A program made the translations under genes and the position numbers. Below are positions 5,448 through 8,727 of a stretch of DNA of 8,727 nucleotides, piece by piece. The stretch is from positions 1 to 8,727 of the forward strand of contig CADBSI010000095.1 of assembly GCA_902797275.1 (NCBI GenBank), given 5' to 3'. Every line of letters begins with the position of its first letter. Positions within the stretch are counted from its first letter, which is position 1. The notes below the pieces were generated by a model that worked only from the letters and a program-made list of their open reading frames with translations, was not told where the DNA came from and did not search any database. Source of the stretch: an uncultured Erysipelotrichaceae bacterium (GTDB taxonomy: Bacteria > Bacillota_I > Bacilli_A > RF39 > UBA660).

Positions 5448-5645
5448 ATGGATGATTTAAGATTAGAGATAGAAATTTTAAAACAACGGGTTGAAAGATT
5501 AGAACAAATAGAAAATAGAAGAAGAATAAGTAGTTTAATAAAAACTTTTATTGTAATTATAACTTTAGTATTTATTGGTTTAGAATTTTATAAATATTAT
5601 CAAAAAGTAGCTGAATTTGTAAATCAATTTAATAAATTATTTTAA
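5448..5645 (+). CDS. Small coiled-coil single-pass membrane protein
   Basis: This 65-residue protein begins one base after the VanW-gene stop (TAA 5444-5446), with AAAGGA (5435-5440) inside the end of the upstream gene. The two are almost certainly one operon and translationally coupled. Residues 1-28 (MDDLRLEIEILKQRVERLEQIENRRR) show heptad spacing of Leu, Ile and Val, indicating a coiled coil. Residues about 31-50 (LIKTFIVIITLVFIGLEFY) form one membrane helix, followed by a short charged tail. By the positive-inside rule the coiled coil, which ends in RRR, faces the cytosol. No family is recognised. A role as partner of the VanW protein, whose N-terminus is also predicted cytosolic, is inferred from position only. 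Confidence 0.8.
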   Translation: MDDLRLEIEILKQRVERLEQIENRRRISSLIKTFIVIITLVFIGLEFYKYYQKVAEFVNQFNKLF

Positions 5646-5684
5646 TTTCATGAAAAATTCATCTTTATTTCATGATAATTTCAT
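5645..5684. repeat. Repeated ATTTCATGA motif with an embedded palindrome
   Basis: ATTTCATGA occurs at 5645-5653 and 5667-5675, exactly 22 bases apart, and a partial copy ATTTCAT lies at 5678-5684. The first copy is part of the 10-bp palindrome TTTCATGAAA (5646-5655). Two-turn spacing upstream of a gene start resembles a regulator site array. A poor -10 candidate, TAGAAT, follows at 5695-5700. Confidence 0.4.
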
Positions 5685-5722
5685 ATTTGTTTATTAGAAT
5701 TATTAGTGAAAGGAGGGATAAT

Positions 5723-5959
5723 ATCGAAGTAAAAATAATAGGTTCTGATACCCCTGAAGGGACAAAAGTAAAAAATGATTTGAAAAAAATTGCTAAAAAG
5801 CAAAGACTTGATATTTCTATATTAGAAATAAATGATGAAAAGAATATAAGAAAATATAAAGTACTACAAACTCCTACCTTAATTATAAATGATGAATATA
5901 AATGCGACAAAAAAATAGATTATAGTATTTTAAAACGGTTAGTTGCATTTTATTCATAG
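5723..5959 (+). CDS. Thioredoxin-fold protein lacking CxxC, apparent ATC start
   Basis: If translated from the ATC at 5723 this is a 78-residue protein, MEVKIIGSDTPEGTKVKNDL and onward. It looks like the small thioredoxin-like family that usually reads G-x-G-C-P-x-C-K near residues 7-14. The fold signature remains: a beta strand (EVKIIG), a helix, a second strand (DISILEIND) and the cis-proline loop QTPTLIIN (Pro51). The cysteine positions read Thr10 and Gly13, so it should not do disulfide exchange; the only Cys is Cys61. AAAGGAGG (5709-5716) lies six bases before ATC, ideal spacing, and no ATG, GTG or TTG is in frame there. An in-frame ATG at 5672 would add 17 residues but has no ribosome site and would translate through the AAAGGAGG. 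It could be an expressed gene, a decaying one, or carry a sequencing error at the start. Confidence 0.65.
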   Translation: MEVKIIGSDTPEGTKVKNDLKKIAKKQRLDISILEINDEKNIRKYKVLQTPTLIINDEYKCDKKIDYSILKRLVAFYS

Positions 5960-5960
5960 A

Positions 5961-5987
5961 AAAGACCACTTTTTAGTGGTTTTTTTG
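5961..5987 (+). terminator. Intrinsic terminator after the thioredoxin-like gene
   Basis: ACCACT (5965-5970) pairs with AGTGGT (5975-5980) around TTTT and is followed by six T (5981-5986). The stem extends with A-T pairs on the outside. It begins two bases after the stop codon and separates this cluster from the AAA+ gene. Confidence 0.85.
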
Positions 5988-6034
5988 TATAAAATTGTAA
6001 AACTAGTTTTATTAATTAGCATTATTTTATACAA
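5985..6034. repeat. Nested palindromes over the AAA+ gene promoter
   Basis: TTGTATAAAAT (5985-5995) and ATTTTATACAA (6024-6034) form an 11-bp perfect inverted repeat. Between them lies a 14-bp perfect palindrome, TAAAACTAGTTTTA (5998-6011). The right outer arm covers most of the -10 box and the inner palindrome reaches the -35 position. This is an operator-like arrangement. Confidence 0.7.
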
Positions 6035-6035
6035 T
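6007..6035 (+). promoter_or_regulatory. Candidate promoter of the AAA+ gene
   Basis: TACAAT (6030-6035) matches the -10 consensus at five of six bases. The -35 position, 17 bases upstream, is TTTTAT (6007-6012), a weak match. Initiation near 6042 would leave a leader of about 12 bases that still includes GGGTGAT (6042-6048), the likely RBS. The weak -35 and overlapping palindromes point to regulated transcription. Confidence 0.4.
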
Positions 6036-6053
6036 AATCTTGGGTGATGGATT

Positions 6054-8453
6054 ATGAAATACGGATTATTATTTAGAAAATTAATAGTGGAAGGTGTATG
6101 TTATTATCAACTTATTAATAAAATTAAAGGAGAAAAAGATGTTAATAATACTATTAAAATTACGGAGGGACCTTATTTTAATTTAAAAGTAGAGAATTAT
6201 GAAAATTCTGAAGAAGTTTTAGTTTATAAAGAAATAGAAAAAGATATTTATGATAATCTTACTATAGAACAACCTTTATATTTTAAATATAAAGATGGTA
6301 GTTTTAAAGAACTAGAAAATTGGTTTTTACAATATAATATTAGTAGATGTTTTTATCAACAATATCATGATTTTAAATTGTGTCCTGAATATGATGTTTT
6401 AAGTATTATTAATACAGCAAGAGCTACTTTAAAAAAGAAAGTATTAGGTCAAGAGGAAGTAATAGATAAAATATTATGTAAAATATATAATAACAATATT
6501 CTTATTAACTCAGATTTAGAAAAAGATGAAATAAGTAAACATAAAAGTAATATTTTAGTAATTGGTCCATCAGGTTGTGGAAAAAGTTTAATTGCTGATA
6601 AAATAGAACAAAGTTTAGGGCCAATACCGATTATTAGATGTGAATTAACAGGAAATTATCGAAATGATATTTCAGAAATTGTTAAAAATTTATTATATGC
6701 AGCGGAAAACAATCCTTATTTAGCAATGCAAGGAATTATAATATATGATTTAACTCCTGATAAATTTAAAATTGATTTTTTAGATGAAAATGAAGTTGTT
6801 AATAATTATGTGGAAGAATTAAAAGATTTATTAAAAAGTCAAACAATAATGTTTTCTTATCAAGATGAACCAGCAATTTTTGATATTTCCAATTTAACTC
6901 ATTTATGCTTTGTAAATATGCCTTATGAAAAAACTAAAGAAGAAAATAGTATCTATTATAGTAAAATTGCTTCAGAAGATTTCTTTGATATATGTTTAGA
7001 TGATATGTTAGTTCCAAATTACTTTGATTCTGAAATTATTTATATGAATGAAATGACTAAAAGTTTAGCTTTAAATATTTTAAAAGATAAGGAAACATCA
7101 CCTTTATATACTTTAAAGCAGTTGTATGAAAAAGAAGGAAAAACTTTTCATTTTTCAAGAAATTTTATAAATGCTTTAATAGATAGAGGCTTAAGTTTAA
7201 ATAAAGGTTTTCTTGGAATAATGGAAATAATTAAACATCTTCAAAACTCTAAAAAATGTTTAACTAAAGATATTTATTTTACCAAAGAAGATATAGATAA
7301 ATTAAAAATAGGTTCAGTTATTTATCAAGAAGATCTAGGAGAGTTTGATAAAGAAAAAATAAATAATTTGATTCAATCTGATTTAAAAGTTGATGTAAAA
7401 AATAGAAAAATAAATAATTTAACTGTATTAGATACAATTAATAAAATAAAAGAAAATATTAAAGGTCAAGATGAAGCTATATTTATTTTAGTAAATGCTT
7501 TTTATAATCATATTTTTAATAAAAATAAGGATTTAAGTTATAATGAAATGAAACAATTAAAAGAAAATGTATTATTTATTGGCTCAACAGGGGTTGGAAA
7601 AACAGCAATTGTTGAAGAGTTAGCCAGAATATTTAATATGACTTATGTAAGAGAAATAGCAACTAGATATTCTCAAACTGGTTATGTTGGTTCAAGTGTT
7701 GATGACATGTTAGAAGATTTAGTAAATGCTTCAAACGGAAACATGAAAAAAGCTCAGTCAGGAATACTTTATATTGATGAAATTGATAAAATAAATAAAA
7801 AAGATGGGGCTAATTTTGACATGGGACTTGCTGTTCAAAATGATTTATTAACTTTAATAGAAGGTGATAACAGACAAGTTGAAACTAAAGATAAACAATA
7901 TAAATTTTCATTTGACACAACTGGTTTATTTATAATTGGAACAGGAGCCTTTGATGGCTTAGAAAAAATAAAAGATAATAGAATAAAAAAAGCTAGAAAA
8001 GGTGAAACAATTGGTTTTAAAGAAATAAAAGAAGATAAAAAAGCAGATGAAAATATAACTAATCAAGATTTTTATGAATATGGGTACGATAAACAATTTA
8101 TTGCAAGATTTTCTCATAAAGTAAAATTAAATAATTTATCTGAAGATGTTATCTATGATATAATTTCTAATTCTAAAACTGGTTATATAAACTTATGTAA
8201 AAAATCATATGCTCAAAGTGGAGTTATTATAACTCTATCAGAATCATTTAAAAAATCTTTAGCTAAAAAAGTTTCAGAACAACTTGAAGGAGCAAGAGGT
8301 ATTAAAACTATATTTGCTAGAATAAAAAATGAAATAGATAAAAATAATCAAGATGGATTATTAGAAAAAGTAATAATAGATGAAGATGCTTTAACTGATT
8401 TGAATAATATTACTTATATAAAGAAAAAAGCAAAAACCTATAAAAAAAAGTAA
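6054..8453 (+). CDS. Double AAA+ ATPase with a ClpX-like C-terminal module
   Basis: This 799-residue protein is probably an ATP-driven unfoldase. Residues 1-115 form an N-terminal region unlike the ClpX zinc finger. The first AAA+ module (about 120-400) has Walker A GPSGCGKS (171-178). Its Walker B reads IIIYDL, so the catalytic Glu is replaced by Leu233, and its sensor-2 position NKGFLG lacks Arg. The second module (about 455-760) is ClpX-like: Walker A GSTGVGKT (510-517), pore loop GYVG (543-546), Walker B ILYIDEID with Glu576, GAFDGLEKI (631-639), IGF (653-655), arginine finger near Arg685 and sensor 2 GARG (746-749). In ClpX the IGF loop docks on ClpP, so a ClpP partnership is plausible. 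Canonical ClpX is about 400-430 residues with one module. GGGTGAT is the RBS. It is transcribed apart from the cluster upstream. Confidence 0.82.
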   Translation: MKYGLLFRKLIVEGVCYYQLINKIKGEKDVNNTIKITEGPYFNLKVENYENSEEVLVYKEIEKDIYDNLTIEQPLYFKYKDGSFKELENWFLQYNISRCFYQQYHDFKLCPEYDVLSIINTARATLKKKVLGQEEVIDKILCKIYNNNILINSDLEKDEISKHKSNILVIGPSGCGKSLIADKIEQSLGPIPIIRCELTGNYRNDISEIVKNLLYAAENNPYLAMQGIIIYDLTPDKFKIDFLDENEVVNNYVEELKDLLKSQTIMFSYQDEPAIFDISNLTHLCFVNMPYEKTKEENSIYYSKIASEDFFDICLDDMLVPNYFDSEIIYMNEMTKSLALNILKDKETSPLYTLKQLYEKEGKTFHFSRNFINALIDRGLSLNKGFLGIMEIIKHLQNSKKCLTKDIYFTKEDIDKLKIGSVIYQEDLGEFDKEKINNLIQSDLKVDVKNRKINNLTVLDTINKIKENIKGQDEAIFILVNAFYNHIFNKNKDLSYNEMKQLKENVLFIGSTGVGKTAIVEELARIFNMTYVREIATRYSQTGYVGSSVDDMLEDLVNASNGNMKKAQSGILYIDEIDKINKKDGANFDMGLAVQNDLLTLIEGDNRQVETKDKQYKFSFDTTGLFIIGTGAFDGLEKIKDNRIKKARKGETIGFKEIKEDKKADENITNQDFYEYGYDKQFIARFSHKVKLNNLSEDVIYDIISNSKTGYINLCKKSYAQSGVIITLSESFKKSLAKKVSEQLEGARGIKTIFARIKNEIDKNNQDGLLEKVIIDEDALTDLNNITYIKKKAKTYKKK

Positions 8454-8625
8454 TTTATTTAGTAAATGTTTTTATGTACTAAAGTATTTTTAGCTTTTAA
8501 CTTCAAAAGTTTTATATATAAAAAAGTGTTAATTTTATCTTAATTAGAAAAAAATTAAAAAAATTTTAAAAAATTTTTTGCTTTGATTTTTTTCTTAAAA
8601 GTAAAATTTGTAAATATTATTTTTT

Positions 8626-8674
8626 AAATAAAGAAAATTACTTATAGCAAAAAAGAATTTTTCTTTATTTTTTT
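8626..8674 (+). terminator. 12-bp AT-only-stem hairpin with T-tract
   Basis: AAATAAAGAAAA (8626-8637) is perfectly mirrored by TTTTCTTTATTT (8659-8670) and followed by four more T. An alternative small stem AAAGAA/TTCTTT (8652-8657 with 8661-8666) leads into ATTTTTTT. Both resemble weak terminators; the low GC makes them uncertain. Confidence 0.35.
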
Positions 8675-8691
8675 ATTTAAAATAAGAATTT

Positions 8692-8720
8692 AAAAAGCAA
8701 TTTCAAGATTTGCTTTTTTT
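8692..8720. terminator. Probable bidirectional terminator near the right edge
   Basis: AAAAAGCAA (8692-8700) pairs with TTGCTTTTT (8710-8718) across a nine-base loop, and the T run continues to 8720. The A and T arms let it work in either direction, so it may serve the AAA+ gene or a leftward gene beyond the window. Confidence 0.6.
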
Positions 8721-8727
8721 GATATTA

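Larger units (their letters stand above)
8454..8727. other. AT-rich intergenic region with hairpins, no gene seen
   Basis: I see no coding frame with an RBS here. A weak TTTAGTA/TACTAAA stem (8458-8464 with 8477-8483) followed by GTATTTTT lies just after the AAA+ stop and may end its transcript. Long A and T runs fill 8548-8600, including AAAAAATTTTTT. Two better hairpins follow and are listed separately. Confidence 0.6.

Noticed and set aside
5665..5910. Leftward 81-codon hydrophobic frame
   Set aside because: It is antisense to the thioredoxin-like gene, which has a strong RBS and a matching terminator on the plus strand.
1..8727. CRISPR array or phage-defence island
   Set aside because: No regularly spaced direct repeats with unique spacers were found, and the repeats seen are one tandem duplication and short inverted repeats.
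1..8727. Mycoplasma-type genetic code (TGA = Trp)
   Set aside because: Tryptophans checked in the genes are TGG and all genes stay open under the standard code.

Overview
The window comes from a very AT-rich, low-GC Gram-positive bacterium, most likely an uncultured gut Bacilli or Firmicutes lineage. The grounds are consensus TTGACA/TATAAT promoters, strong GGAGG or GGTGAT ribosome binding sites, a VanW-family envelope protein, a zinc-free S4 (RpsD) and a NahK-like sugar kinase. Every tryptophan codon I checked is TGG and the long frames stay open, so the standard bacterial code applies rather than the mycoplasma code. The lineage call is an inference from these traits.

Layout. Positions 1-71 hold the first three codons of a leftward gene that runs off the window, with its RBS, a -10 box and an operator-like inverted repeat. 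About 107-811 is an IS200-type insertion sequence: a hairpin at each end, a Y1 HUH transposase (tnpA), and a 5' leader that folds over the tnpA RBS. It ends about ten bases from the stop codon of a leftward NahK-like sugar kinase gene (814-1947). The start of that kinase gene carries a perfect 46-bp tandem duplication, which creates a 17-codon upstream frame overlapping the true start. Back-to-back promoters then drive the kinase leftward and tRNA-Leu(CAA) rightward. A lipoprotein gene begins 17 bases after the tRNA CCA end. It converges on rpsD (2890-3492, leftward), which has a perfect consensus promoter and a leader of about 150 nt that may be the autoregulatory S4 target.

The right half runs rightward. 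A VanW protein with an unusual N-terminal cytosolic domain is followed closely by a small coiled-coil membrane protein. Next is a thioredoxin-fold protein that has lost its CxxC and appears to start at ATC behind a perfect RBS, then a terminator. The last gene (6054-8453) encodes a 799-residue protein with two AAA+ modules. The first keeps Walker A but has lost the Walker B glutamate. The second is clearly ClpX-like, with the GYVG pore loop, an IGF tripeptide, an arginine finger and sensor 2. Its promoter sits inside nested palindromes. The last ~270 bases are AT-rich and contain hairpins, probably terminators.

The strongest candidate for something undescribed is the double-AAA ClpX-like unfoldase with its palindromic control region. 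Next are the thioredoxin-like gene (ATC start, no active-site cysteines) and the duplicated start of the kinase gene. Functional links between neighbours are inferred from position only.
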